Source: an uncultured Raoultella sp. | Lineage (GTDB): Bacteria; Pseudomonadota; Gammaproteobacteria; Enterobacterales; Enterobacteriaceae | Assembly: GCA_900759445.1 (NCBI GenBank) | Contig: CAAEVH010000048.1 | Coordinates: 1 to 64,000 of the forward strand | DNA length: 64,000 bases | Direction: 5' to 3' | Program-made: the position numbers and the translations under genes | Shown: positions 36,069-45,882 of the stretch, one piece after another | Numbering within the stretch: the first letter of the stretch is position 1 | How the letters are laid out: every line of letters begins with the position of its first letter | Notes under the pieces: generated by a model | Database searches by the model: none | Told to the model about the DNA's origin: nothing | What the model saw: only the letters and a program-made list of their open reading frames with translations

Positions 36069-36507
36069 CTTCGGCCTCCAGCTGTAACGTCATCAGCAGT
36101 GCCTCTTTTTCCGGACGCAGCGAAAAGCCCGTTACGCGCATCCCGCACTCCGCCAGCCAGGAAAACAGCGGCGGGACCGCCTGCCAGCTGGCCTCCAGCA
36201 GCAGCTCACCGCCATGCCCCGACGGGCGCCAGGTCACCAGCATGGCGCCTGATACCGGCAGCGCAACCGGCGAGAACAGCGAGCGCTGTTGCTCATCCGG
36301 AAGGACATTTTGCAAGGCAGTCTGCAGCGGCATTAACCGAAGCCACTGCTGACGCAGCCGGAGATGTCCGTCGGTTTCTGTCGGTGGAGGCGAAGCCGAC
36401 AGCCGAAAAAAAATCACCACGAGCAGCCCCAGAATAATCGGCAGCGCGAGCCGCCCGCCACGCAGAGAAAACAATGCCGTCATTCCACGTTCAATGAGTG
36501 CCTGCAT
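36058..36507 (-). CDS. hofO: HofO, PilO-like protein
   Basis: A 149-residue inner-membrane protein with one N-terminal membrane helix (about 20-40, ALPIILGLLVVIFFRL) and a periplasmic domain, the PilO layout. It begins MQALIERGMTALFSLRGGR. It overlaps hofN by 17 bp and hofP by 11 bp, so the cluster is translated as a coupled unit. Sequence similarity in this family is low; identity rests on order, size and topology. Confidence 0.88.
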   Translation of the reverse strand: MQALIERGMTALFSLRGGRLALPIILGLLVVIFFRLSASPPPTETDGHLRLRQQWLRLMPLQTALQNVLPDEQQRSLFSPVALPVSGAMLVTWRPSGHGGELLLEASWQAVPPLFSWLAECGMRVTGFSLRPEKEALLMTLQLEAEDVG

Positions 36508-37030
36508 CAGCGTGCTCTCCGCTCAGGGAAAAGCGAAACTGCCAGCGCCCCGACTCACCGCGGCGCGTTTCACCGGCTTTGGCCGGTTTGAACCCGGCAA
36601 CCGCACCCAGCGCTTTTTCCAGCCCCGCCACGGCATTAAGATTCAGCGCCAGACCGCTCAACATCAGGGTATCGCGCTGATACTCCAGCCGGGTTAACCA
36701 GGCCTGTTCCGGTAGTTGCGCGGCGATTGCCTGCAATCGGGGCCGCCAGGCCTCGGTTAATGCCCTTCTTTGCTGTCTCAGCCGCAGCCGCTGTGCTTGC
36801 TGCTGTCGCTCCAGCATCATGCTTTCGCGCTGACGGAGTGCGGACCAGAGCTGGTTTTCAGCCGCGGTTCTCACCGCCGCCAGCGCCTCAACCGCGTGAC
36901 GCTCAGCCCGGTTAACCTGAGCCATCGTCAGCAAGAGCAGTAGAAACCCCACCGCGTACAGCAGCGCGACACGCAGCTGCTGGCGGCGACGCGCTTCACG
37001 CCATGGCAAAAAATTCACCGCCGTCGTCAT
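36491..37030 (-). CDS. hofN: HofN, PilN-like protein
   Basis: A 179-residue PilN-type protein: MTTAVNFLPWREARRRQQLR is the conserved cytoplasmic tail that docks on PilM, followed by one membrane helix (about 22-40) and a coiled-coil periplasmic segment rich in Arg, Gln and Leu. It starts 2 bp after hofM and overlaps hofO by 17 bp. Confidence 0.9.
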   Translation of the reverse strand: MTTAVNFLPWREARRRQQLRVALLYAVGFLLLLLTMAQVNRAERHAVEALAAVRTAAENQLWSALRQRESMMLERQQQAQRLRLRQQRRALTEAWRPRLQAIAAQLPEQAWLTRLEYQRDTLMLSGLALNLNAVAGLEKALGAVAGFKPAKAGETRRGESGRWQFRFSLSGEHADAGTH

Positions 37031-37032
37031 CG

Positions 37033-37818
37033 TTACCGCCCTCCTAACGCCAGCGCAATCGCCACGGCATAGCGGTCTCCACAGCTCGGCAGCGGTGGTT
37101 GCAGGCGATGAATCACGCGCCAGGGGTCAAAAGCGGTCTCATCGCCAGAACGCGTGGCGCAGCGCTGGAGTGATTGGGCATCGATAAGCCGGGAGAGTTG
37201 TGAAAACGAAGAGGCTTCAGCGCACGGCAAACTGCCCCAGCCCTCCCGGGTTGCCCACAGCCAATGAGGCTCGTTGCGCCACGCCAGGCCTTGCGAGCCA
37301 GAGGGTAACCAGGGGAGGAACGCCGCCAGCGCGCTGGCATCCGGGACAATGCCTGCGATGCTCAGCTTCAGGCGGGCGGCGAGCTGACGCAGAACGTCGA
37401 TATCCAGGCGTTGTGCCGCCGTCACCCGCCACGCGTTATTTGCCGGCGCGGCGGAATAATCGACGCACAGCGAGGCGGCGGGCATCTCCAGCTGTTGCGC
37501 CATCACGCTGGCTATCCAGGTTGCCCGCTCCCTGTCGCTCAGAGACAGCTGCGGACGCGGCAGCTGCTTTTGTAGCGTTCGGCTGGCCGGAAACGCAATG
37601 CTGACCTGATGTTGCAAAGGCAGTTCCCGCCGCCAGTTCTGCAACCGTTCAGCCAGCGCAGTCACGTCAACCACCATGCCATGACGCACGATGCCGGGCG
37701 CCAGTTCGATGTCCCACCAGCGGCATAACGCCCAGCGGGAACGCGCATAGCGCAGTGCGACCAGCACGATTGCGTCCTGTTGAATATGCATCCCGATTCG
37801 CCAGTTGCTGAAAGCCAT
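37033..37818 (-). CDS. hofM: HofM, PilM-like actin-fold protein
   Basis: A 261-residue PilM/ComA-type cytoplasmic protein, first gene of hofMNOPQ. VSIAFPASRTLQKQLPRP and DYSAAPANNAWRVTAAQ are typical of HofM. I start at ATG 37818 (MAFSNWRIG) behind AAGGAG with nine bases of spacing; the longer in-frame start at 37842 lacks support. It is divergent from mrcA across 118 bp, as in E. coli. Confidence 0.92.
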   Translation of the reverse strand: MAFSNWRIGMHIQQDAIVLVALRYARSRWALCRWWDIELAPGIVRHGMVVDVTALAERLQNWRRELPLQHQVSIAFPASRTLQKQLPRPQLSLSDRERATWIASVMAQQLEMPAASLCVDYSAAPANNAWRVTAAQRLDIDVLRQLAARLKLSIAGIVPDASALAAFLPWLPSGSQGLAWRNEPHWLWATREGWGSLPCAEASSFSQLSRLIDAQSLQRCATRSGDETAFDPWRVIHRLQPPLPSCGDRYAVAIALALGGR

Positions 37819-37936
37819 GCTTACGATCTCCTTGTCCGCCATTACGGCTCGACTCTATCAATGCACCAGGCTTGCCTTTATACTACCGCGCGTTTGTTTA
37901 TAAACTGCCCAAATTAAACTTAATGGGAAATCTCCG

Positions 37937-40495
37937 GTGAAGTTCGTAAAGTATCTATTGATCCTTGCAGTCTGTTGCGTACTGCTGGGAGCAGGCTCGG
38001 TTTTTGGCCTCTATAAATATATTGAGCCGCAACTCCCTGACGTCGCGACCTTGAAGGATGTGCGTTTGCAGATCCCGATGCAGGTCTATAGCGCGGATGG
38101 TGAGCTTATTGCGCAGTATGGCGAGAAACGCCGTATTCCCGTCACGTTGCAGCAAATGCCGCCCGAGCTGATCAAAGCGTTTATTGCCACCGAAGATAGT
38201 CGTTTCTATGAGCATCACGGCGTCGATCCAGTCGGTATTTTTCGTGCAGCCAGCGTTGCCATGTTCTCAGGCCATGCCTCACAGGGCGCCAGTACGATCA
38301 CCCAGCAGTTAGCGCGTAACTTCTTCCTGAGCCCAGAGAAGACGCTGATGCGTAAGATCAAAGAGGCCTTCCTGGCGATTCGCATCGAGCAGTTGCTGAA
38401 TAAAGACGAAATCCTTGAGCTGTACCTGAATAAAATCTATCTCGGCTACCGCGCCTATGGCGTCGGCGCGGCGGCGCAGGTTTACTTTGGTAAATCTATC
38501 GACCAGCTTAGCCTGAGCGAAATGGCCGTTATCGCTGGCCTGCCTAAAGCACCATCGACATTTAACCCGCTCTATTCCATGGACCGCGCGACCGCGCGTC
38601 GTAACGTTGTTCTGGCACGTATGCTGAGCGAAGGCTATATCACGCAGGCGCAATACGATCAGGCGCGCAACGAAGCCATTGACGCCCGCTACCACGCACC
38701 GGAAATCGCCTTCTCGGCACCTTATCTCAGTGAAATGGTGCGCCAGGAGATGGTTAACCGCTATGGCGAACAGGCGTATGAAGATGGCTATCGCGTTTAC
38801 ACCACTATCACGCGTAAAAACCAGCAGTCTGCTCAGCAGGCCGTCCGCAATAACGTGCTGGATTACGATATGCGCCATGGCTACCGCGGCCCGGCCAACG
38901 TGCTGTGGAAAGTGGGCGAAACGCCCTGGGATCACGCGAAAATCATCGCATCGCTGAAAAGCCTGCCCGGCTACGGGCCGCTTGCTCCGGCGGTGATTAC
39001 CTCGGCAAATCCCCAGGAAGCGGTCGCACTATTAAGTAATGGAACGTCGGTCACGCTGAACATGGAGGGCATCCGCTGGGCGCGTCGCTTTATCTCCGAT
39101 ACCCAGCAAGGAGCGACTCCGCGGAAAGTCACCGATGTACTGCAGTCCGGGCAGCAGGTTTGGGTCCGTCAGGTCGGCGACAGCTGGTGGTTGTCGCAGG
39201 TACCGGATGTAAACTCGGCGTTGGTTTCCATTAACCCGCAGAACGGCGCCATTATCGCCCTGGTCGGCGGGTTCGACTTCAATCAAAGTAAATTCAACCG
39301 CGCGACCCAGGCCCTGCGCCAGGTAGGCTCAAACATTAAGCCGTTCCTCTACACAGCGGCGATGGATAAAGGCCTGACGCTGGCCAGTATGCTTAACGAT
39401 GTGCCGATTTCCCGTTGGGACGCCGGTGCAGGTTCCGACTGGCAGCCGAAAAACTCCCCGCCGCAGTACGCCGGCCCGATTCGCTTGCGTCAGGGACTGG
39501 GGCAGTCGAAGAACGTCGTGATGGTTCGCGCCATGCGTGCCATGGGCGTGGATTACGCGGCGGAGTATCTACAGCGTTTCGGTTTCCCGGCGGGGAATAT
39601 CGTGCATACCGAGTCGCTGGCGCTGGGGTCCGCATCCTTTACGCCGCTGCAGGTTGCGCGCGGTTATTCGGTGATGGCCAACGGCGGCTTCCTGGTAACG
39701 CCGTTCTTTATCAGCAAAATCGAGACCGATCAGGGCGGCGTGATCTTTGAAGAGCGGCCTAAAGTTGCCTGTCCGCAGTGCAACCTGCCGGTAATTTACG
39801 GCGATACGCCGAAATCCGACGTGCTGGAAAATAAAGATGTCGAAGATGTCGCGACCTCTGCAACACCGCAGAACTCCGCGCTGCCGCCGCAGCCAGAGCT
39901 TGAACAGGTCAACCAGGCGCTGGTAGCGCAAACCGGCGCCCCGGAATACGCGCCGCATGTGATCAGCACGCCGCTGTCATTCCTGATTAAAAGCGCCCTG
40001 AACAGTAACATCTTCGGCGAACCGGGCTGGATGGGGACCGGCTGGCGCGCCGGTCGCGATCTGCAGCGCCACGATATCGGCGGTAAAACGGGGACCACCA
40101 ACAGTTCAAAAGATGCGTGGTTCTCCGGTTATGGTCCGGGTGTCGTGACGTCGGTATGGATTGGTTTTGACGATCACCGCCGCGATCTGGGGCGAACCAC
40201 CGCATCCGGGGCGATTAAAGATCAGATCTCTGGCTATGAGGGGGGAGCCAAAAGCGCCCAGCCAGCCTGGGATGACTTTATGAAACGCGTGCTGGAAGGC
40301 GTACCTGAAGAGCCATTAACCCCGCCGCCTGGCGTGGTAACGGTCAATATCGACCGCAGCACCGGCCAGTTGGCAAGCGGTGGTAACAGCCGCGCCGAAT
40401 ACTTCATTGACGGCACACAGCCGACCCATCAGGCGGTGCATGAAGTGGGGACCACGATCACCGATGGTGGCGGTGAAACCCACGAATTGTTCTGA
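37937..40495 (+). CDS. mrcA: Penicillin-binding protein 1A
   Basis: PBP1a is a bifunctional peptidoglycan synthase anchored in the inner membrane. The 852 residues have an N-terminal membrane anchor (about 5-27), a GT51 transglycosylase domain with Glu86 in TEDSRFYEHHG, an OB-like insert, and the transpeptidase domain with Ser465-Asn-Ile-Lys468, QSKN and KTGTT motifs. The C-terminal tail is Gly/Thr-rich. Length is two more than E. coli PBP1a. A bidirectional terminator follows. Confidence 0.98.
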   Translation: MKFVKYLLILAVCCVLLGAGSVFGLYKYIEPQLPDVATLKDVRLQIPMQVYSADGELIAQYGEKRRIPVTLQQMPPELIKAFIATEDSRFYEHHGVDPVGIFRAASVAMFSGHASQGASTITQQLARNFFLSPEKTLMRKIKEAFLAIRIEQLLNKDEILELYLNKIYLGYRAYGVGAAAQVYFGKSIDQLSLSEMAVIAGLPKAPSTFNPLYSMDRATARRNVVLARMLSEGYITQAQYDQARNEAIDARYHAPEIAFSAPYLSEMVRQEMVNRYGEQAYEDGYRVYTTITRKNQQSAQQAVRNNVLDYDMRHGYRGPANVLWKVGETPWDHAKIIASLKSLPGYGPLAPAVITSANPQEAVALLSNGTSVTLNMEGIRWARRFISDTQQGATPRKVTDVLQSGQQVWVRQVGDSWWLSQVPDVNSALVSINPQNGAIIALVGGFDFNQSKFNRATQALRQVGSNIKPFLYTAAMDKGLTLASMLNDVPISRWDAGAGSDWQPKNSPPQYAGPIRLRQGLGQSKNVVMVRAMRAMGVDYAAEYLQRFGFPAGNIVHTESLALGSASFTPLQVARGYSVMANGGFLVTPFFISKIETDQGGVIFEERPKVACPQCNLPVIYGDTPKSDVLENKDVEDVATSATPQNSALPPQPELEQVNQALVAQTGAPEYAPHVISTPLSFLIKSALNSNIFGEPGWMGTGWRAGRDLQRHDIGGKTGTTNSSKDAWFSGYGPGVVTSVWIGFDDHRRDLGRTTASGAIKDQISGYEGGAKSAQPAWDDFMKRVLEGVPEEPLTPPPGVVTVNIDRSTGQLASGGNSRAEYFIDGTQPTHQAVHEVGTTITDGGGETHELF

Positions 40496-40496
40496 T

Positions 40497-40524
40497 AAAA
40501 AAAGCGCCTGCGGGCGCTTTTTTT
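40497..40524. terminator. Bidirectional terminator between mrcA and nudE
   Basis: AAAAAAAGCGCC (40497-40508, one interrupted pair aside) pairs with GGCGCTTTTTTT (40513-40524) around TGCG. The A and T runs give U tails in both directions. Confidence 0.93.
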
Positions 40525-40582
40525 CTGCTTCTGTTTGCAGGCCATGGTTGCAGGCCAGATGTCTGGCAAGGCGTCGGGCAGT

Positions 40583-41143
40583 CTACAAGCGTCCCTGAGC
40601 CCGCAGCCACTCGCGGACCAAAAACAGGGCGCTGACGTTGCGCGCTTCATTAAAATCTTCATCATCCAACAGCGTCATCAGCTGCGACAGCGGCCAGCGT
40701 ACCTGCGGTAAGGGTTCCGGCTCATCGCCAGGCAGCGATTCCGGGTACAGATCTTCAGCCACCAGGATATTCATCTTGCTGGAGAAATAGGACGGTGCCA
40801 TGCTCAGTTTTTTCAGGAACGTCAGCTTATTCGCGCCGAAACCGACCTCTTCTTTCAGCTCCCGGTTCGCGGCTTCCATGACGGTTTCGCCCGGATCAAT
40901 CAGCCCTTTAGAAAACCCAAGCTCATAAGATTCGGTGCCAACGGCATATTCACGAATCAGAATGAGATGGTCATCGACAATCGGTACAATCATCACGGCT
41001 TCACGCGTCGAAGGGCGCATGCGTTCATAAACGCGACGCACGCCGTTGCTGAATTCCAGGTCCACGCTTTCAACGTTAAAAAGACGCGAACGCGCTACTG
41101 TTTCAACATTGAGAATGGTGGGTTTTTGTAATGATTTGCTCAT
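40583..41143 (-). CDS. nudE: ADP compounds hydrolase NudE
   Basis: NudE is a Nudix hydrolase acting on ADP-ribose, NADH and Ap3A. The 186 residues contain the Nudix box GLIDPGETVMEAANRELKEE within the pattern Gx5Ex7REUxEExGU. It is close in length to E. coli NudE (186). It converges with mrcA and is divergent from igaA. Confidence 0.96.
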   Translation of the reverse strand: MSKSLQKPTILNVETVARSRLFNVESVDLEFSNGVRRVYERMRPSTREAVMIVPIVDDHLILIREYAVGTESYELGFSKGLIDPGETVMEAANRELKEEVGFGANKLTFLKKLSMAPSYFSSKMNILVAEDLYPESLPGDEPEPLPQVRWPLSQLMTLLDDEDFNEARNVSALFLVREWLRAQGRL

Positions 41144-41466
41144 TGTTATCGATCTATGCTGTGATTCCAGAAGTCATTGTGCGATACGCAGCACGGTTTC
41201 GGCAATTCAATTCGCCACTTATTTACATAGTTGCAACTTGCACGCCCAAAACACGAGAATCAGAAAGATAAAAAAGTCAATAGGTTGAAATGTTTTTGAG
41301 AATTTACTGATTCCTGGATTTTAACGATTTTGATAAGCTTGTATGCTGCTGTATCGCACAATAAATTTTCCCGTATACATACGCTATCTGCCGAGAGCAC
41401 ACTGCAGGTTCACGCAAAGTGTTAAGCAACTAAAGACACCTGTAAGAAAAGAATAACTACGATGGG
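41144..41466. promoter_or_regulatory. nudE-igaA divergent promoter region
   Basis: These 323 bp hold no gene that I can support. The region is AT-rich, with several TATAAT-like stretches and no clear dyad operator or terminator. It must carry the promoters of nudE and igaA; I could not fix their positions. Confidence 0.4.
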
Positions 41467-43602
41467 ATGGGCATGGGCACCTTTCTGATTTCTTTCACAG
41501 CTCTGCTAATCTGCGCATTGCTTATCGGGTGGTGGTATCGATCGCATGCCAGACGTCGCCGCCTCCCCCTCCTGCATGCCTTTAGCGATGCCGTCACCCG
41601 CAAGCTTTCTGAGCAAGAACGCCGCACGGTGGAAAAGTACCTTGAAGGTCTCAACCACGCCCGACAGATGCCGGCATCGGGGGCAAGCGTTGCCCCTGCC
41701 GCACTGTCTCTCACTCAACAGAGCGATACCGTCTTCACGGTGACCCGCGCCATTACGCGCTATGGCATTACCACCGATGACCCGAACAAATGGCGCTACT
41801 TCCTCGACTCGGTGGAGGTGCATCTGCCGCCCTTCTGGGAGCAGTATATCAATGACGAAAATAGCGTTGAGCTGATACCCACCGACAGCCTGCCGCTGGT
41901 CATTGCGCTCAATGGCCACGCGCTCAGCGACTACCCGCAGGAGAGCCGCGGTTACGCCCTTGAACGGGCGTCGTCAACCCAGGCGTCAATCCGCGGGGAA
42001 GAGAGCGAGCAGATCGAGCTGTTAAGTATTCGCCAGGAAACGGCTGAGGAATACGCGCTGAGTCGGCCGGATGGGCTGCGTGAAGCGATCTTTATCGTCA
42101 CCTCGTTCCTGCTGTTTTACTTCAGCCTGATAAGCCCCTACGTGTTTACCCCGTGGCTAATGCTCGGCGGGCTGCTGTTACTGGCTGCGGGCCTGTGGGG
42201 AATCTACGCGCCGCCGCGTAAAACGGCGCTCCGGGAGATCCACTGCCTGCGCGGGATGCCCAAACGCTGGGGTCTGTTTGGCGAAAATGACCAGGAGCAT
42301 ATCAATAATATCTCCCTGGGGATTATCGATCTGATCTATCCGCGCCACTGGCAGCCCTGGATTGCCCAGGATCTCGGCCAGCAGACGGATATCGATATCT
42401 ATCTCAGCCGTCACGTCGTGCGCCAGGGGCGCTTCCTGTCGTTGCATGATGAAGTGAAACACTTCCCGCTTCAGTACTGGCTGCGTAGCGCCATTATCGC
42501 CACCGGCGCACTGCTGGTGGTGGTGATGCTGTGGGCCAGCGTACCGTTGAATATGCCGTTTAAGTTTACGCTTTCGTGGCTGAAAGGGGCGCAAACCATT
42601 GAAGCGACCACCGTCGCCCAACTGGAGAAATCGCAGGTTCGTCTTGGCGATACGCTGCGATTGAAAGGTACCGGAACCTGCAATATCCACTCGCCGGATA
42701 CCTGGACGGCGAAAGAGAACTCGCCGTTTATGCCGTTTGATTGCTCGCAGATCATCTGGAATGACGCGCCTCCCCTACCGCTCCCGGAGTCCGACGTCGT
42801 CAGCAAAGCCACGGCGCTGATGCAATCCGTGCAGCGCCAGCTACATCCCGATCCGGACGATGATTCGCACGTCAGCCCCGCGCTACGCTCGGCGATTCAG
42901 AAATCAGGGATGGTGCTGCTGGATGATTTTGGCGATATCGTCATTAAAACCAACAACCTGTGCGCGGCAAAAGATGACTGCACCCGTTTGAAAAACGCGC
43001 TGGTTAACCTGGGCAATACGCGTAACTGGGAAGCGCTGACCAAACGCGCCAACTCGGGCAAGCTGGATGGCGTCAACGTTCTGCTGCGCCCGGTAAGCGC
43101 CGAGTCGCTGGAAAATCTGGTGACCACCTCAACGGCACCGTTTGTCATTCGTGAGACCTCACGCGCAGCGCAGGCCCTTAACAGTCCGGCTCCCGGCGGT
43201 TTCCTGATTGTCAGTGACGAAGGCAGCGATCTGGTAAATCAGCCGTGGCCGACCACCAGCTTGTATGACTATCCGGCGCATGAACAGTGGGGCGAACTGC
43301 AGCGGCTGGCCAGAATGCTGATGCATACGCCATTCCACGCCGAGGGGATTGTTACCAATCTCTATACCGATGCCAATGGCACGCAGCACATCAACCTGCA
43401 TCGCATTCCGGACCGTTCAGGTCTGTGGCGCTATCTGGGGACGACGCTGCTTCTGCTGACCATGCTGGGCTGCATGTCGTGGCACGGGATCCTGACGATT
43501 CGTCGCTACCAGCGTCATCGCCAGCGAATGGAAGATATTCAGAAATACTACGAAAGCTGTCTGAATCCGGTACTCATCCCCTCGCCGGAACATCAAGAGT
43601 AA
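41467..43602 (+). CDS. igaA: Rcs phosphorelay inhibitor IgaA
   Basis: IgaA (YrfF, UmoB-like) is an inner-membrane protein that restrains the Rcs envelope-stress phosphorelay by contacting RcsD. The 711 residues (E. coli length) show membrane helices near 5-23, two near 205-250, one near 335-355 and one near 655-675, with a cytoplasmic domain between and a large periplasmic domain about 360-650 with Cys residues (CNIHSPD, PFDCSQ, NNLCAAKDDC). The N-terminus differs from E. coli; ATG at 41467 or 41473 could serve. Confidence 0.95.
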   Translation: MGMGTFLISFTALLICALLIGWWYRSHARRRRLPLLHAFSDAVTRKLSEQERRTVEKYLEGLNHARQMPASGASVAPAALSLTQQSDTVFTVTRAITRYGITTDDPNKWRYFLDSVEVHLPPFWEQYINDENSVELIPTDSLPLVIALNGHALSDYPQESRGYALERASSTQASIRGEESEQIELLSIRQETAEEYALSRPDGLREAIFIVTSFLLFYFSLISPYVFTPWLMLGGLLLLAAGLWGIYAPPRKTALREIHCLRGMPKRWGLFGENDQEHINNISLGIIDLIYPRHWQPWIAQDLGQQTDIDIYLSRHVVRQGRFLSLHDEVKHFPLQYWLRSAIIATGALLVVVMLWASVPLNMPFKFTLSWLKGAQTIEATTVAQLEKSQVRLGDTLRLKGTGTCNIHSPDTWTAKENSPFMPFDCSQIIWNDAPPLPLPESDVVSKATALMQSVQRQLHPDPDDDSHVSPALRSAIQKSGMVLLDDFGDIVIKTNNLCAAKDDCTRLKNALVNLGNTRNWEALTKRANSGKLDGVNVLLRPVSAESLENLVTTSTAPFVIRETSRAAQALNSPAPGGFLIVSDEGSDLVNQPWPTTSLYDYPAHEQWGELQRLARMLMHTPFHAEGIVTNLYTDANGTQHINLHRIPDRSGLWRYLGTTLLLLTMLGCMSWHGILTIRRYQRHRQRMEDIQKYYESCLNPVLIPSPEHQE

Positions 43603-43661
43603 TTCCCTGCGCGGCGGGGTGTGATACCCTGTCGCGCATTTCCCCTCGCTGGAGACTCACC

Positions 43662-44345
43662 ATGCATTTTGATATCGCCTGGCAGGAGGTTGATACCGTT
43701 CTGCTGGATATGGATGGCACGCTGCTCGACCTCGCCTTCGACAACTATTTTTGGCAAAAGCTGGTGCCGGAAACCTGGGGGGCGGCACGTGGCCTCAACC
43801 TGCAGGAGGCCAAAGAGGCGATGCACCAGGAGTATCACGCGGTGCAGCATACGCTAAACTGGTACTGTCTGGACTACTGGAGCGAGCGCCTGAATTTGGA
43901 TATTCGTGCGATGACCAGCGAGCAGGGACCGCGAGCGGCGCTGCGTGAAGATACCGTCCCGTTCCTTGATGCCCTCAAGGCCAGCGGCAAGCGGCGCATC
44001 CTGCTGACCAACGCCCATCCGCACAATCTGGCGGTAAAGCTTGAACATACCGGTCTCGACGCACACCTTGATTTATTGCTTTCTACCCACACATTTGGTT
44101 ATCCGAAAGAAGATCAGCGTCTGTGGCGTGCGGTAGCGGAAGAAACCGGCTTCGATGCGCGCAAAACGCTCTTTGTTGACGATAGCGAGGCGATTCTCGA
44201 TGCCGCGGCTCAGTTTGGTATTCGTTACTGCCTGGGCGTCACGAATCCGGATTCCGGACTGGCGGAAAAAAGCTATGCCCGCCATCCGGGACTGAACGAC
44301 TACCGGCGCCTGATCCCTTCGCTGACCCTAAAGGAGAGGCCATGA
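43662..44345 (+). CDS. yrfG: HAD-family GMP/IMP nucleotidase YrfG
   Basis: YrfG is a HAD hydrolase; the E. coli enzyme removes phosphate from purine nucleotides such as GMP and IMP. The 227 residues have motif I DMDGTLLDL, motif II LLTNAHP, and FVDDSEAILDAAAQFG for motifs III/IV. I start at ATG 43662 (MHFDIAWQEVD) behind GGAG; the frame is open further upstream but overlaps igaA. It lies 59 bp after igaA and overlaps hslR by 4 bp. Confidence 0.95.
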   Translation: MHFDIAWQEVDTVLLDMDGTLLDLAFDNYFWQKLVPETWGAARGLNLQEAKEAMHQEYHAVQHTLNWYCLDYWSERLNLDIRAMTSEQGPRAALREDTVPFLDALKASGKRRILLTNAHPHNLAVKLEHTGLDAHLDLLLSTHTFGYPKEDQRLWRAVAEETGFDARKTLFVDDSEAILDAAAQFGIRYCLGVTNPDSGLAEKSYARHPGLNDYRRLIPSLTLKERP

Positions 44346-44743
44346 AAGAGAAGCCCGTCGAAGCCGTCAGGCTGGACAAATGGCTTTGGGCAGCCCGCAT
44401 TTATAAAACCCGTGCGCTGGCGCGCGAGATGATTGAAGGCGGCAAGGTGCATTACAACGGCCAACGCAGCAAGCCGGGTAAAGTCGTTGAACAGGGCGCC
44501 ATCCTGACGCTACGCCAGGGCAACGACGAACGTACCCTGCTGGTCAAAGGGATAACGGAACAGCGCCGACCTGCCAGTGAAGCCGTCGCGTTGTATGAAG
44601 AGACGGCAGAGAGCATCGAGAAACGCGAGAAAATGGCGCTGGCGCGCAAAATGAACGCGCTGACCATGCCGCATCCCGACAGACGTCCGGACAAGAAAGA
44701 ACGCCGCGACCTGATGAGATTTAAACACGGCGACAGTGAGTAA
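44342..44743 (+). CDS. hslR: Heat shock protein 15, HslR
   Basis: HslR (Hsp15) is an S4-domain RNA-binding protein that rescues 50S subunits carrying nascent chains still attached to tRNA. The 133 residues have the S4 domain near 9-55 (VRLDKWLWAARIYKTR) and a basic C-terminal helix. The ATG overlaps the yrfG stop. hslO follows after 46 bp. Confidence 0.96.
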   Translation: MKEKPVEAVRLDKWLWAARIYKTRALAREMIEGGKVHYNGQRSKPGKVVEQGAILTLRQGNDERTLLVKGITEQRRPASEAVALYEETAESIEKREKMALARKMNALTMPHPDRRPDKKERRDLMRFKHGDSE

Positions 44744-44789
44744 CCGCCTATACCTGTAGGCACCGCTGTTGCCAGCAAGAGAGACCATT

Positions 44790-45668
44790 ATGACTCAACA
44801 CGATCAATTACATCGTTATCTGTTTGAAAACTATGCCGTACGCGGTGAACTGGTTACCGTCTCGGAAACCCTGGAACAGATTCTGGCGAACCACAGCTAC
44901 CCGCAGCCGGTCAAAACCGTGCTGGCAGAGCTGCTCGTCGCCACCAGCCTGCTGACCGCCACGCTGAAGTTTGCCGGCGATATCACCGTGCAGCTGCAGG
45001 GCGATGGTCCTCTGTCTCTGGCGGTTATCAACGGGACGAATCAGCAGCAGCTGCGCGGCGTAGCGCGGACTCAGGGCGATATTCCGGAAGATGCGGACCT
45101 GAAAACGCTGGTCGGTAACGGGTACCTGGTCATCACCATTTCACCGGATGAAGGTGAGCGCTATCAGGGCGTGGTCGGTCTGGAAGGCGACACCCTGGCG
45201 GCTTGCCTGGAAGATTATTTCCAGCGCTCAGAACAGTTGCCGACGCGCCTTATCATTCGCACCGGCGAACATGAAGGGAAACCGATGGCGGGCGGCATGC
45301 TGCTTCAGGTCATGCCGGCACAAGAGACCCAGGCCAATGATTTCGAACATCTGGCTACGCTCACTGAGACCATCAAAGCCGAGGAGCTGTTCACCCTCTC
45401 TGCCACTGACGTCCTGTGGCGTCTGTATCACGAAGAAGAAGTGACCGTGTACGATCCGCAGAATGTGGAATTTAAATGTACCTGTTCCCGCGAACGCTGC
45501 GCCGGGGCGCTGAAAACACTGCCGGATGAAGAGATCGACAGCATTCTCGCTGACGAAGGGGAAATTGATATGCACTGCGATTACTGCGGCAATCATTATC
45601 TCTTCAACGCCATGGATATCGCCGAGATTCGCAATAATGCCTCTCCGGCTGACCCGCAGGTTCACTGA
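44790..45668 (+). CDS. hslO: Redox-regulated chaperone Hsp33
   Basis: Hsp33 is a holdase activated when oxidants release zinc from four cysteines. The 292-residue protein (E. coli length) has the zinc-binding pattern CTC...C and CDYCG, corresponding to Cys232, Cys234, Cys265 and Cys268. I start at ATG 44790 ([12 protein letters not shown]) with AGAGAGA upstream; the frame extends seven codons further without support. The next gene is pckA; the yhgE gene found between them in E. coli is missing. Confidence 0.97.
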   Translation: MTQHDQLHRYLFENYAVRGELVTVSETLEQILANHSYPQPVKTVLAELLVATSLLTATLKFAGDITVQLQGDGPLSLAVINGTNQQQLRGVARTQGDIPEDADLKTLVGNGYLVITISPDEGERYQGVVGLEGDTLAACLEDYFQRSEQLPTRLIIRTGEHEGKPMAGGMLLQVMPAQETQANDFEHLATLTETIKAEELFTLSATDVLWRLYHEEEVTVYDPQNVEFKCTCSRERCAGALKTLPDEEIDSILADEGEIDMHCDYCGNHYLFNAMDIAEIRNNASPADPQVH

Positions 45669-45689
45669 TAATCCTGTCCGCCAGAGCTC

Positions 45690-45716
45690 GCGGCGGAGGT
45701 TTTCAGCCTCCGCCGC
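45690..45716 (+). terminator. Hairpin after hslO, possible terminator
   Basis: GCGGCGGAGG (45690-45699) pairs with CCTCCGCCGC (45707-45716) around seven bases. There is no proper T run after it, so termination may be weak or Rho-assisted. Confidence 0.5.
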
Positions 45717-45789
45717 GCCTGTTGTCAAACATTTCCTCGCGTGATGAATCGATTTTCACTGAAAGAGTTACGTAATTTTCTTTCAAGAA

Positions 45790-45805
45790 AGCGATTACAT
45801 TCACA
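45790..45805 (+). promoter_or_regulatory. Candidate CRP site upstream of pckA
   Basis: AGCGATTACATTCACA has a perfect right half TCACA and a partial left half, with six-base spacing. The centre is about 91 bp upstream of the start implied by the -10 box at 45877, a helical phase compatible with class I activation. E. coli pckA is CRP-dependent. Confidence 0.5.
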
Positions 45806-45876
45806 ATTCAGCAGTTTTTTTAATTACTTTTTAACCAATAAGAAACATCTATCCCCACCAACGGCCAATTTCCTGA

Positions 45877-45882
45877 GATAAT
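45877..45882 (+). promoter_or_regulatory. Candidate -10 box of pckA
   Basis: GATAAT preceded by TGA makes an extended -10-like element; no good -35 is seen 17 bp upstream, as expected of a CRP-activated promoter. Transcription would begin near 45889, some 20 nt before the leader reading frame. Confidence 0.45.

Noticed and set aside
43287..43661. Upstream extension of the yrfG frame
   Set aside because: It overlaps the conserved end of igaA; the ATG at 43662 has a ribosome site and gives the family length.
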